Position numbers and translations under genes: made by a program
The notes under the pieces: model-generated
Seen by the model: the letters and a program-made list of their open reading frames with translations, nothing else
Told to the model about the DNA's origin: nothing
Database searches by the model: none
In this document: positions 22,787 through 33,900 of the stretch, piece after piece
Layout of the letters: the number at the start of each line of letters is the position of its first letter
How positions within the stretch are numbered: position 1 is the stretch's first letter
Origin: Acidaminococcus timonensis
Lineage (GTDB): Bacteria > Bacillota > Negativicutes > Acidaminococcales > Acidaminococcaceae
Direction: 5' to 3'
Assembly: GCF_900106585.1 (NCBI RefSeq)
Contig: NZ_FNWH01000006.1
Span: forward strand, 992,001 to 1,056,000
DNA length: 64,000 bases

Positions 22787-23263
22787 ATGGCGCTACGTCG
22801 TATGTTTGCCAAATCGGTGATCCGCAGCTCTCATTTCATGCGGATGCCCATACACACACAATTTTTGTACCTGCAGATGCTGCTGGATGCGGATGATGAT
22901 GGGTTTATTTCCAACCCGGAGCTGGAAGTGACCATCGCCCACTGCAGCCAGGAGGACCTGAAAAATTTGATCGACCGGCATTATGTCATGATGTTCCCCA
23001 GCGGAATCGCCCTGATCCGGCACTGGTTTCTGCACAACTACATCCGCCGGGACCGGTATCAGGCATCCGTGTACCCGGAAAAGAGAATGGTGACCCTGAC
23101 AAAGGAACGGGTCTATGTGTGGCTGGAAGAGGAGGGTGATACAAAAGCCCCTGGGGTTCCTCCCTTCGGAGCTCCACCCCCTTTGGGCAACGAAGAGGAC
23201 TTTCCCGGGACCGGCTGCCCGAAATTGTCTGACAATGGGTATACCCAGTATAGAGTAGAGTAA
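22787..23263 (+). CDS. Phage replisome-organizer-like protein, short form
   Basis: A 158-residue protein whose first 100 residues follow the N-terminal pattern of phage replisome organisers and DnaD-like proteins: RRMFAKSVIRSSHFMRMP, TQFLYLQMLLDADDDGFISN and a later segment IALIRHWFLHNYIRRDRYQA. Those proteins bind the origin and help load helicase. The usual long C-terminal part is missing; after about residue 115 the sequence is low-complexity and proline-rich (APGVPPFGAPPPLGN), so the gene is probably a truncated prophage relic. The ATG follows AAAGGAGTCTTGTCCG. Confidence 0.65.
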   Translation: MALRRMFAKSVIRSSHFMRMPIHTQFLYLQMLLDADDDGFISNPELEVTIAHCSQEDLKNLIDRHYVMMFPSGIALIRHWFLHNYIRRDRYQASVYPEKRMVTLTKERVYVWLEEEGDTKAPGVPPFGAPPPLGNEEDFPGTGCPKLSDNGYTQYRVE

Positions 23264-23454
23264 AAAGAATAGAGCAGTTTAGTTTAGAGCAGTACAGATA
23301 AGAGCCGTGCTGTCGTTGGACCGTACAGGTATCTGGAGATGCAGAAAGGAGAACCTGCCCATGGAAGAAAATCGTTACCACCACCCTCCGCGAAAAAAAG
23401 CGGATTCATTTCTTCACAGCCTTTTTTCTCGATCCGACCAGGCGGGTCGATCAG

Positions 23455-23600
23455 GATGATCGGTGCGAGAACCCATCCACCATCCATTCGGCTGGTCCCC
23501 CTTCCCTTCCAGGGAAGGACAATAGCTTTGTGTCCCCCTGGAAGGGGGAAAGGGCCCGCTTGCGGGTAGGGGGTTCGCACACCTCTCTACCTTTTAAAGC
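23455..23600. repeat. Family A hairpin repeat, single unit
   Basis: One full unit: the CCATCCATTCGGCTGG arm, CCTTCCCTTCCAGGGAAGG, then CCCCCTGGAAGGGGG, GCCCGCTTGCGGG and the tail GGTTCGCACACCTCTCTACC. It fills most of the gap between the replication gene and the first adhesin. Confidence 0.85.
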
Positions 23601-23636
23601 CGATGTTACCCGTACTATCAAGGACAATTTAAGGCA

Positions 23637-23673
23637 AAAAAATCAGGGCCGCAGGTGCGGTCCCGATTTTTTC
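23637..23673 (-). terminator. Terminator of adhesin 1
   Basis: On the minus strand AAATCGGGACCGCA, loop CC and TGCGGCCCTGATTT form a stem followed by T7, eight bases past the adhesin stop. Confidence 0.85.
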
Positions 23674-23680
23674 ATCCGTC

Positions 23681-26600
23681 TTACTTTTCTTTCGCCAGCA
23701 GCTTGCTGACCATTTCTCTCAATTCCTTGATCTCGTTGCTCTGCTGTTTCAGCTGGGCATCCTGCTGGGCCACAGTTGCCCGCAGGGTGGTCACTTCCTT
23801 GCTGAGCAGGTACTTGTTGCTGGTGGTGTGGTTCTTGGGCCCAAGCTTGAAGGTTACGCCGGCGTTAATCATGTTCTCGCCGTTGCCGAAGTTGGTACCC
23901 ATGCTGAACATCACGTTCTCATCGGGCCGATAGAAGGCACCGATGGCCATGGCGTTGGCATCCCGATAATTGCCGTAGCCCACAGCGAAGTCCCACTTGT
24001 CGTCCGGGTTAAAGTCCTGAGGATGCAGGGCTGCCAGAGCGGCGGCACCGGCCCCCACTTTGTTGATCCGGCTGTCCAGGTCGTTCACCCGGCCGTTCAA
24101 CCGGTTAATGTTCGTGGTGTTGTTCTGTACGTTGCTTTCCACGCCCTTCAACTGGCCGTAGTTCACAGCGTCCGTATCGGCGGTACCGGCTGCCACATTG
24201 GTGATCTTGCTGCCGCCCGCATCGATGCCGTCCTTGGTCATGGACGGACCACCGGCAATGGAGACACCATTGCTGGAAATCGTGGTATCGCCTGCGGTCA
24301 CCTTATCCACGGTGATGGCCTTATTCAGGGAAACCTTATAGTTGGCCGGTTTGGTGGCATCGGTTTCGGTGTTGGCCACGGTGATGTTGGTATCGTCGCC
24401 AACAACGGTGCCTACGCCGCCATCTTTGCCGTCTTTACCGTCTTTGCCATCTTTGCCATCTTTGCCAGCAGGTCCTTGCGGTCCAACTGCACCATCCTTG
24501 CCGTCTTTACCATCTTTGCCAGCAGGTCCTTGCGGTCCAACTGCACCATCCTTGCCGTCTTTACCATCTTTGCCAGCAGGTCCTTGCGGTCCAACTGCAC
24601 CATCCTTGCCATCTTTACCATCTTTGCCAGGGTCACCTTTGAAATCAGGGTCGCCCTTCAGGGCATTTTTATCCAGGGATACCAGGACGCGTTTGCCTCC
24701 TTCTGCGTCCACTTCATCTGCTTTCAGGCCGTCGCCGAAGTCAAACTGCAGGCTGCTGATGGTCGGAGTGGCTACAAGGCTGCCGGCCGTGTAGCTGCCG
24801 CTGCTCCCCTTGCCGCCGCTGTAAATGTGGACGGGCAGGCTAGCCACACTCTTCAACTGAGCCACGTTCACGGCGTCGGTATCCGCAAACCCGGCCGCCA
24901 CACCCGTGATCTGGCGGGTATGGGTCCCATCGCCTACAGAAACCGCTGCCCAGGAGGATTTCCAGGCCTTGTCAGCCGATTCGCTGGCACCCTTCTTCAG
25001 AGGATCATAGCCTTCCACGTCTTTTTTCGTAGAAGCCACAGACCCGCTGCCAAGGGCCACGCCGCCATCCTCTTTCACGTCGGCATTGTGGCCGATGAGG
25101 ACGGCGTCGGAAGCAGAGATGGTCAGTTCCTTATCGGCAGAACCCAGGATTACGTTGTTCGTCCGGTCGGTCAGTTTGTGGTTGTCGCCCAGCACCAGAT
25201 TGGATTTGTTCGTATCCACGTTGCTGCCGGTGAGAGTATTATGGGAACCGATCACATAATTGTTCTTGCCGTTTTCCACTTTATTGTAGAAGCCATCCAC
25301 GTAGTTCAGCTGGGTGGAGGTCCCTTCTGTGTATTCCTTGTCGCTGCCGGTCACCGTGTTGCCCACGCCCACAACCTGAGTCATGTAAGCTTTATCCACG
25401 GTGTTGCCGCCACCCATGACCATGACCTGGGCCCCGCTGGTGGGAACGGCTGCCTTCAGGGCCTCGTTCAGCTGCTTCGGGTCCTTCAGGCCCTGCATGA
25501 TGGCACCGGCTTTTTGAACGTCGATGGCCCGGTAGGAATTGGTGACGCTGTTCCCGGCGCCGTAGACCATAGCCGCGTTGGAATCGGTGGTCACGTTAGC
25601 CTGCCCTACGATGCTGTTGGCGACGCCGCTGAAGGGCTGGGAAGCACTGGTGTTGTCGTTAAGGTTGAACATACCATAGGAAAGGGCTGCCGCACCGCGG
25701 AAATCATTGCTGCCCGGCTGAGCTGCCTCATTCATGATGCCGGAGAAGGAACCGGTTACAGTGGAGGCAATGCCGCCCGCATAGGTCATGTACCCGGCTG
25801 CCAGACCGGCGAATTCCTTGGCCCCTTTGTTATCGTCGTTAAGGTACTGGGCATATTTTTTGGCCGCATCCCCAAACACATTCGGTGTTTTTTCATTGAC
25901 GCTGTAATATTTGGTCCGGGCCTGTTTCAGCTGGGCCACGTTTACAGCATCCGTATTCTGTGTGCCAGCTGCTACGCCCGTGATCTGACGAGTCTTGTTC
26001 TTAGAAACATCACCGACGGAAACGGCAGCTGCCGTCGATTTCCAGGTGCCAGTGGTATCAGTCTGATGGTCACCATTTGCCGGGTCATAACCGACTTGAT
26101 CCTTATCGATAACAGCTACGGAACCGGCACCAATGGCTACACCGCCATTTTTCAGTACATCTGCATTATGGCCAATCATGACGGCATCGGCAAGTTTTTC
26201 CTGATGTGTAAAACGATTTACACTTTCCTTTGTACCCAGAGTTCCATCTGTGTTATATCTCTTCTGAGTCAGTTTCCCATCTTGTGATCCTAAAATGATA
26301 TTATTACTACCATTCTTCATCTGATGGAAGTCACCAATGACGATATTCGATTTATTGCTGCTTACATCATCACCAGAAATGTCATTTGCCATACCAATGA
26401 CATAATCATTCTTTGCATTTGTGAGATTATTATAGAAACCATCTACATAGTTCAGTCTTGTTGCCTGCTTATTAAATGCACTATTAAAGGCCGTAATATA
26501 ACGTTCATAGTTTTCCTCATCATCCTGTAATTCCGGAGGAGTGAAAGTGATATCATCCCCTTGTACTTTATTGCCCACACCCATCAGCTGCGTCATATAG

Positions 26601-27430
26601 GCTTTATCTGCTACGTTGCCACCGCCAATAGCCATGACCTGTCCACCGCTCTGTAAAACAGCTTCGCCGACTTTATCTGTGAACGATTCCGGATTCTGAT
26701 AAACGTCGGAATTCATGGAAGCAGCCAACATATTAATCGGTACATCGCCTCTGTACGAGTTAGTAATCTTATTGCCAGCACCGTAAATCAAAACACCGTT
26801 AGAATCCTTTGTCAGATTCCCCTGTCCAACAATACTATTAGCTGTCCCACTGTACCATTTTGAAAAATCGTTAGATGATTTAATTGGAGTGTTTAAATTG
26901 AAATTAAACGATCCTACAGATACAGCAGTAGCCCCTTGAGGAGATAAATCTTCATCGTCTCCATCTTTAACTTTATCATTTTGAATTACAGAATATGAGC
27001 CGATAACAGTACTTGCGTCTCCAGCCGCATATGTACCATATCCCGCAGCCATTGCATAATACGATTTTGCGCCATCATTATTTTTATTTGTATAATGTTT
27101 TTCAAACTCTTCATTGTCGAATATAGCACCTGGAGCAGAATCATTGACACTGTAATACTTCGTCTTCGAAGCATCAACGGTATTGCTGATAGCTTTGAGC
27201 TGTGCCACGTTGACAGCATCGGTATCGTTAGTACCGGCTGCCAGAGCCGTTCCAAATGTCCCCAGGCTCAATACCCCTGCCGCCAGCACAGCGGCCAGCA
27301 GGCTGGTGCCTTTACGGCTGCCCACCACAGCACCCTGGGAGGTTCCCTTTCCGTTATTTTTGGCCAGCTCGGATACCACCACGTAGCAGTTACGTACCTT
27401 GCTGTAAATGACTTTGTAGATTTTGTTCAT
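23681..27430 (-). CDS. Trimeric autotransporter adhesin (YadA-like) with collagen-like stalk
   Basis: A 1249-residue surface adhesin. It begins with the extended signal peptide MNKIYKVIYSKVRNCYVVVS and a hydrophobic core ending at ALAAG. Repeated head and neck modules follow: DAVNVAQLK necks and left-handed helix repeats such as AYMTQVVGVGNTV and NYVIGSHNTLTGSN. A collagen-like stalk of GKDGKDGKDGAVGPQGPA repeats (about residues 925-1005) leads to the YadA anchor (AGAAALAALHPQDFNPDDKW, then FAVGYGNYRDANAMAIGAFY, ending AGVTFKLG). Unusually, about 50 coiled-coil residues (LSKEVTTLRATVAQQDAQLK) follow the last barrel strand. It should form a trimer in the outer membrane and bind host or bacterial surfaces. 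ATG at 27430 follows AAAGGAGGCAGTCTG. Confidence 0.92.
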   Translation of the reverse strand: MNKIYKVIYSKVRNCYVVVSELAKNNGKGTSQGAVVGSRKGTSLLAAVLAAGVLSLGTFGTALAAGTNDTDAVNVAQLKAISNTVDASKTKYYSVNDSAPGAIFDNEEFEKHYTNKNNDGAKSYYAMAAGYGTYAAGDASTVIGSYSVIQNDKVKDGDDEDLSPQGATAVSVGSFNFNLNTPIKSSNDFSKWYSGTANSIVGQGNLTKDSNGVLIYGAGNKITNSYRGDVPINMLAASMNSDVYQNPESFTDKVGEAVLQSGGQVMAIGGGNVADKAYMTQLMGVGNKVQGDDITFTPPELQDDEENYERYITAFNSAFNKQATRLNYVDGFYNNLTNAKNDYVIGMANDISGDDVSSNKSNIVIGDFHQMKNGSNNIILGSQDGKLTQKRYNTDGTLGTKESVNRFTHQEKLADAVMIGHNADVLKNGGVAIGAGSVAVIDKDQVGYDPANGDHQTDTTGTWKSTAAAVSVGDVSKNKTRQITGVAAGTQNTDAVNVAQLKQARTKYYSVNEKTPNVFGDAAKKYAQYLNDDNKGAKEFAGLAAGYMTYAGGIASTVTGSFSGIMNEAAQPGSNDFRGAAALSYGMFNLNDNTSASQPFSGVANSIVGQANVTTDSNAAMVYGAGNSVTNSYRAIDVQKAGAIMQGLKDPKQLNEALKAAVPTSGAQVMVMGGGNTVDKAYMTQVVGVGNTVTGSDKEYTEGTSTQLNYVDGFYNKVENGKNNYVIGSHNTLTGSNVDTNKSNLVLGDNHKLTDRTNNVILGSADKELTISASDAVLIGHNADVKEDGGVALGSGSVASTKKDVEGYDPLKKGASESADKAWKSSWAAVSVGDGTHTRQITGVAAGFADTDAVNVAQLKSVASLPVHIYSGGKGSSGSYTAGSLVATPTISSLQFDFGDGLKADEVDAEGGKRVLVSLDKNALKGDPDFKGDPGKDGKDGKDGAVGPQGPAGKDGKDGKDGAVGPQGPAGKDGKDGKDGAVGPQGPAGKDGKDGKDGKDGKDGGVGTVVGDDTNITVANTETDATKPANYKVSLNKAITVDKVTAGDTTISSNGVSIAGGPSMTKDGIDAGGSKITNVAAGTADTDAVNYGQLKGVESNVQNNTTNINRLNGRVNDLDSRINKVGAGAAALAALHPQDFNPDDKWDFAVGYGNYRDANAMAIGAFYRPDENVMFSMGTNFGNGENMINAGVTFKLGPKNHTTSNKYLLSKEVTTLRATVAQQDAQLKQQSNEIKELREMVSKLLAKEK
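24466..24632. repeat. 54-bp tandem repeats encoding collagen-like Gly-X-Y stalk
   Basis: Three nearly perfect copies of a 54-bp unit encoding GKDGKDGKDGAVGPQGPA, flanked by further GKD triplets. Copy number is likely to change by slippage, altering stalk length in 18-residue steps without breaking the frame. Confidence 0.85.
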
Positions 27431-27465
27431 CAGACTGCCTCCTTTGAAACTATATCTAGTTCGAC

Positions 27466-27494
27466 TATACAGGATGTCCTAAGAGCATGGTCAA
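27466..27494 (-). promoter_or_regulatory. Promoter of adhesin 1
   Basis: TTGACC (27494-27489), a 17-bp spacer and TGTATA (27471-27466). The arrangement and several spacer bases (TGCTC, ACAT) match the promoter of adhesin 2. Confidence 0.65.
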
Positions 27495-27499
27495 TCGGA

Positions 27500-27787
27500 A
27501 AAAACCGGCAGGAAAATGACAAAAAAGTTCCTGAAATTTTAAGATTTTTCGGAACTGTAAAGACAGCCTTTGTTCTTTGTATATACCCTGGAAATTATGT
27601 TTACAAAGTATATCTATTTTTATTTTATTTTCATATTTTATTTACAGAACAATTTGTTTTTATAGTTTTCATCATTTATTCATGTAAATCATTTTGATTT
27701 AGTTCTGCCAGAAAATTGAAGGCAAAGAGAGAAAAATTTGGAAAATTTTGGAAGGTTTCGGTTTTTGTGAAAAGAGTTGCCGGCAAT
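27500..27787. other. AT-rich intergenic stretch, no gene seen
   Basis: About 290 bp of AT-rich DNA upstream of adhesin 1. I see no ribosome site with a credible frame. It may hold regulatory sites for the adhesin or simply be spacer. Confidence 0.5.
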
Positions 27788-27822
27788 AAGACAGCAAAAA
27801 GCCCGATGCCGTTTGGCATCGG
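27788..27822 (-). terminator. Terminator of adhesin 2
   Basis: AAGCCCGATGCC, loop AAAC, GGCATCGGGCTT then TTT on the minus strand: a 12-bp perfect stem about 150 bp past the adhesin 2 stop. Confidence 0.85.
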
Positions 27823-27829
27823 GCTTCCT

Positions 27830-27955
27830 GAGGCGGGCGGAATACCAATCCGCCCCTACGGCGGGTCGATAGCTTCGGGTCTCAACACACGGTGTGAAAC
27901 CCCCTACCCGCAAAGCGGGTCCTTTCCCCCTTTCAGGGGGACACAAAGTTTACAT
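27830..27955. repeat. Family C and partial family A repeats
   Basis: GGGCGGAATACCAATCCGCCC (family C), then CCCCCTACCCGCAAAGCGGG, CCCCCTTTCAGGGGG and ACACAAAG, which is only the first half of a family A unit. Confidence 0.75.
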
Positions 27956-27973
27956 CTATAGGCTGCGTTTCTC

Positions 27974-30900
27974 TTACCCATTCAGCTTGGCCAGGATGGC
28001 CTGCAGCTGTTTCTTCATTTCCTGGTTCTCTTTTTCCAGGGCGTCGATCCGTTTGTCCTTGGCTTCCTCGCTGGCCTTCAGATCCTGCACCGCATGGATC
28101 AGGGTTACCCGGTTCATGCCGGCGTACGGGGACGATTTGCCCAGCTTGAAGGCAATGCCGGCGTTGAAGCCAGGGTCTCCGTTACCCAGGGCCACACCGA
28201 AGTTGAACTGGGTCTTGCTGTCGGGCTGGTAGAAAGCACCCACAGCAGCGGCGTTGGCGTTATGGTAATGGCCATAGCCCATGGCGAAGCTCAGCTTGTC
28301 GTCCGGGTCGAATTCCAGCGGATGCAGGGCAGCCAGGGCATTGCTGCCGGCAGCCGCCCGGTTGATGTTGTTGTCCAACCGGCCGTAGGCGTTGTTCATA
28401 TCCCGGTAGATCTGCTGGGTATTGGCGGCGGCCATGTTGTTCACATAACCCACGTTGGCGGCGGAGCTGGCGTCGTTGGTGTCGGTGACCACACCGGTGA
28501 TCACCCGGCCGCTGCCGTTCTTGTCGCTGATGTCCACCTTGGTGGCCGTATCCTTGCTGCCGATCTTGATGGTGCTGCCGTCACTGTTCACCAGATCGCT
28601 GTTCCTCTTCACCTGGGTATCCAGATTCGTGATGTTCTGGGCTGTGGTGTTGTTCTGATTGATATAGGTGCCGCCGGAAGGACGGAGTTCGTTCCAGATG
28701 GTCCCGGCATTCACCGCATTGGTGGAACCTTTTTCGATCTTGGTATCATCCAGGTCGCTGATGGTCTTATTCGCAATGGTCACACCGCCGATGGTGGCGC
28801 TGTTGTTCACGGTCAGGGTATCGGTGGTCGCGCTCTTCGTGGTCACGCTGTTCAGAGAGATATCATCTTTCAGAGATACCTTATAATCCGTATGGCCATC
28901 GTTCTGCACATTTCCATTGACCTTGATATTACTGCCTTCGGAAACGGTGGAATGTTTTCCGGCTGCAGAAGCGGCCTGCTGTACGGCCCCATCCAGTTTG
29001 CCAATGGCACTGGTGATGCTGTCACCATCGCTCACATATTTGTTGGTGCCGCTGGTATTGCTCTTGCTGTAGTTCTGGTCGCCGATCTTGGTATTCATAC
29101 TGGTATTCACGTTGTTGATGGCATCCACCACCGTAGTCGTTTTGCCACCAGCGTTCTTCACACCGTCAGCCAGCTTGGAAACATCGCCCATTTCGCTGGA
29201 CTTGGCTACGTCGGTAATGATAACGGTACCTTTTGTATCGTTATTCTTATCAACAAGATTCATGGAAACCTGATTCTGATCATTTACTGCATAGGAACCA
29301 GCTGCTACATGGATATCGTTCTCCCCGGCCTGCTTGACAGCATCCTTCACAGCCGCGTCCACCTGGCTTTCGGTAGCAGCCTTCGTGGAGTTGGAGTAAT
29401 CGTTGGCTTTGGAATCCCAGGTCGTATTGGTCAGGCCGGAAATTTCACCGTTCGTCCCGTCAATGGTGACCTGTTTGGTCTTGTCCGAACCAATGGTAAT
29501 CTTGTCGCTCAGGCCGATGCCGTTGGAGTCCACCTTCAGATTGCTGTCGGAGGTCTTGATTTTGAGAGCCTTTGTTGTTTCATCAACAGTCAAGCCATCG
29601 CCTGTGTTGACAGCCAGTTTTCCGCTGTCGAATTTGAGGCCATCCCCTTGGTTGACGGAAATAACATTCTTCCCGGATGTACCATCCTTCTGAATAGTAA
29701 TGCCATTGCCATTGGTGTAGCCGTTATCTACGCCCTGCTGTACCAGTGTCTGCACATCGCTGATGGAGGCTGCATTGTTAGCGCTCCCCTTAATGATCTT
29801 TCCATCTTTTGTCAGGTTCGAAGCCACATCTTTGATGCTGCCGCCGTTGAGGCTGATGTTCTTATCCGTCGTATCGAGAGTAATCTTAGCTCCTTTGTCA
29901 TCGGTACTGCCGGAAATAGAGGTGATGCTGGTGAGGTCTTTGGCCAGCTGGATTTTCAGGCCGTCAGTGCTGCTGTTTACACCAATGTTTTTATCCGTCA
30001 GCTTCGTGCTGTCTGCGCCTCCGGTGATATTCAGCTGTTCATTCAGTTTCCTTGCGATAACCGTGCTGTCATCGCCTTTGAATTTCAGTCCATCATCGAG
30101 GGTTGCGAAGGTATGCTTACCGTTGCCATCCTTGTCCTGGTAAACGACACGAGTGATGCCATCCTTGCCGTCCACGCCGGCTGCGCCCTGTTCCGTCTTG
30201 ATGTAGGTCATGGTGTAGCCGTCTTTGCCATTCTGACCAGCAATACCGATGGAGCCGTCTTTGCCATCCTTGCCATCTTTGCCGACAGTGATGTTATCCA
30301 GTCCGCCATGGAGGGCGTCGTAGACCGTCTTGCCAGTTACAAGCTGATTGGCATGTTCGTTAGTAGAATCAGCTACCGCACCGGTACCAATAGCTGCGCC
30401 CCAATTATCCAGATTTGTCTTCTGTGCTGTTGTATCAGTGATATGGGTACCGATATTGTCAGCAGCCACATTTGCCTTCAGCGCCAGCTTGTCATCCGTA
30501 TTGCCAGCTTCTTTTTCAATCATGCTGTGGACGTCACCAATGTTGGCGGCATTGTTCTTATCTGTATCTGCATAGGTTCCGTCAGTTGCAGTAAGGCCGC
30601 TCTTAACATCAGTAATCTTACCGCTATTGACACTGATACTGCCATCGTCCTTCAGGTCAATCTTTGCACCAGTAGTAGTCTGGGCATCACCTTTGCCAGT
30701 TGTTGTCTGGTTGGCAATGGATGTAATGCCTGCAAGGTTCTTGGCCAGCTGGATTTTCAGGCCGTCAGTGCTGCTGTTTACACCGATGTTTTTATCCGTC
30801 AGCTTCGTGCTGTCTGCGCCTCCGGTGATATTCAGCTGTTCATTCAGTTTCCTTGCGATAACCGTGCTGTCATCGCCTTTGAATTTCAGTCCATCATCGA

Positions 30901-33900
30901 GGGTTGCGAAGGTATGCTTACCGTTGCCATCCTTGTCCTGGTAAACGACACGAGTGATGCCATCCTTGCCGTCCACGCCGGCTGCGCCCTGTTCCGTCTT
31001 GATGTAGGTAATGGAATAGCCGTCTTTGCCATTCTGACCAGCAATGCCTATGGAGCCGTCTTTACCGTTCTGACCGTCTTTGCCAACGGTGATGTTGTCT
31101 AAGCCGCCATGAAGAGCGTCATAGACCGTCTTGCCGGTAACCATCTGCTTCGAACCATCATCATCCTTGGTCACCGTGCCAGTACCAATGGCTGTCGCCC
31201 AAGCTTCTTTATTCTTCGTCTTATCAGTATCAGTAGCCGCTGTTGTCCCATCAGCTCCGTACTGCAGATTAGCACCAATATTGGAAGCATCGATGTTAGC
31301 CAGCTTCTTAATCTGGGCCACGTTAACAGCATCCGTATCGTTGGTGCCGGCTGCCACCCCGGTGATCTGGCGAGTATGGGTCCCATCGCCTACAGAAACC
31401 GCTGCCCAGGAGGATTTCCAGGCCTTGTCAGCCGATTCGCTGGCACCCTTCTTCAGAGGATCATAGCCTTCCACGTCTTTATTCGTAGAAGCCACAGACC
31501 CGCTGCCCAGGGCCACGCCGCCGTCAACGCTCACATCGGCATTGTGTCCGATGACTACGGCGCCGGAAGCGGCCAGTTCCTTGCTGGAATCGGCCGAGCC
31601 GATGACCACATTGTTGCTCTTATTACTCAGGGTATGGTTATCGCCAAAGACGATGTTCTTGCTGCCGCCTGTCAGGTTATTCTGGGCACCGATGATGTAA
31701 TTGCTCGTACCGCCCGTAACAGTGTTATTAAAGCCTTCCACATAGTTCAGTTCCGTACTGGAAACCGTGTTGCCGAGGCCCACAACCTGGGTCTTGTAAG
31801 CACTGGTGATTTTGTTGCCGCCGCCGATGGCCATGACCTGCCCGCCGCTTTCCGGAACGGCCTGCTGCAGGGCTTCTTCCAGCGCTTCCGGCGTGCTGCC
31901 CTTCATGGTGCTGGTATCGATTTTTACATCCTTATAGGAATCGGTGATGGTGTTCCCGGCACCGATGATGATGGCGGCGTTGGAATTGGTGGTCATGTTG
32001 CCCTGGCCCACGATGCTGTTGGCCACGCCACTGAAAGTCTTACTTGTATCGGTATTCTGGTTCAGGTTCAGGGTACCCAGGGAAATAGAGGCTGCACCCT
32101 GCAACCCGGAACCTATAACGCCGGAATAGGAACCGACAACGGTCGAAGCAATGCCGGTAGTGCCGGTTTCATAGCCCGCAGCCAGGCCCGCCCAGGCGGA
32201 AGCACCATCGTTGTTTTCGTTGGTGCTGAACCCGGCAATCTGGGGCCCTTTGTGGACGGAGTAGTATTTGGTTTTTGCATTGCCAATCGCCGTATTCATC
32301 TGCCCTACGGTAGCGGCATCGTTGGCATTGGCCCCATCTTTCAGGTTCGTGATGGTGGTGCCACCTTCACCGGCCAGAGTGATCTTTGTATTGTCGACAA
32401 CGGTCTTACCATTTTCCGTTTTGGTATCATACTTCACAGACCGGCTATTCACATCGGAAAGTGTATCCGTATTGGTCTTTACCTGTCTATCCAGATTCAG
32501 CAGATTCTGGCCAGTCGTGTTGTTTGCCGACACATAATTCAATTTCTTGCCAGTTTCTGCAACCGGCGCATCATAGTTGTACAGCGTCTTGCCCGTTACC
32601 AGCTGGTCGGAAGTAGAAGCATCCGTAGCAGCATCGGATGTGCCTGTAGTAAACGGTTCTGCACCAAGAGCCTTGCCCCAGTCATCTTTATTGGTTTTCT
32701 TCTGGTCATCTGTTGCATCGGCTTCTGTAATGGTTTCTCCATTATCACCGACGGTGTAGGTCTTCAAGTTATTGCCAATATTGGATGCGTCCGATTTGGT
32801 ATACGGTTTCAGCTGTTCCATGACGACGACATCGTGGTCATCCTGGCCGTCGGCGACTTTGACAAGGCGGTTGTAGTAAGCGTCTTTATACTTCGTAGGA
32901 GTTACAGATTTCGGAGCTTTGGTATAATCATTAGCCGTTCCATCAGCATTGACCTGACCTTTGGGCAGTTTGTTCCATTCGATGGTATAGCCGGAGACAT
33001 CGCCTGCATCATGGCCAAACGCAATCGTGCCTTCTTTATCAGTTGTGGCCTGATAGCCAACGGCTGTACCATTAGCTGTTGTGACAACGGACTGATTACC
33101 TGCCGCTAAGCCATTTAACGCTTCAGTACCGGTAGAACCACCAGCCAGACTAACTGAGTAGTTACCATTTACACTAGTGCTGTAACCATACATACCATTG
33201 CCGCCCGTTCCGCCGATGGCGGTTGAAGAAGTCCCCAATGCATAGTTGTATGCACCACCAAGAGCAACAGCCTGCTGACCATTGGCAACATTCATGATAC
33301 CGCCTCCGGCTGTAGAAGCAATACCACCAGCCGTGTTATTACGTCCACCGAATACAGCAGACTGATTTCCTGCTGCATTATTGTTATCACCGCCGACGAC
33401 TACAGACGTAGCGCCAGAAGCAACATTGTCCAATCCACCGACAACGACACTGCTCTTGCCGGATGCCAAGGCTTTACCAGCACCAACGACAACGGAATTT
33501 GCATCAGCAGCACCGTACTGTTTTGCAGAATCTCTGTCTTCAACCAGACCGCCGATAATCATGCCGTTAGCCTCGGCATCGTTGTACCCCGTGCCAAGAT
33601 TGTGTTTCAGGCTGATGACATTTTTAGTTCCCTTTCCGGTTTTCGGGTCTTTTTCATCAGCAACGTTGATGCCCCAACCGGCATTGACGTTCAAATTATC
33701 AGCTTGTTTAATAGCGTCATTCATCTGACCAACGGTAACAACATCGGAGTTATCGGTACCTTTAGCGACATTGGTGATGCGACGCTTAAGAGTTCCATTA
33801 CCTACGGAGACGTAAGAATCATTTTTATCTGTAGATGTAGCGTCTGAATAGGCACCGATGGCGATGTTCCCGTCTTTGGCTTTAGCGCTATAGCCTAAAG

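Noticed and set aside
24412-24636. Possible CRISPR array from regularly spaced repeats
   Set aside because: The repeats are in-frame 54-bp coding units of the collagen-like stalk with no unique spacers, and no cas genes are present.
23828-26287. Long open frames of 666-1002 residues on the plus strand (23828-26287, 28094-31102, 31109-33109)
   Set aside because: They are antisense to the two adhesin genes, arise from the GC-rich repetitive codons there, lack ribosome sites and have biased composition.
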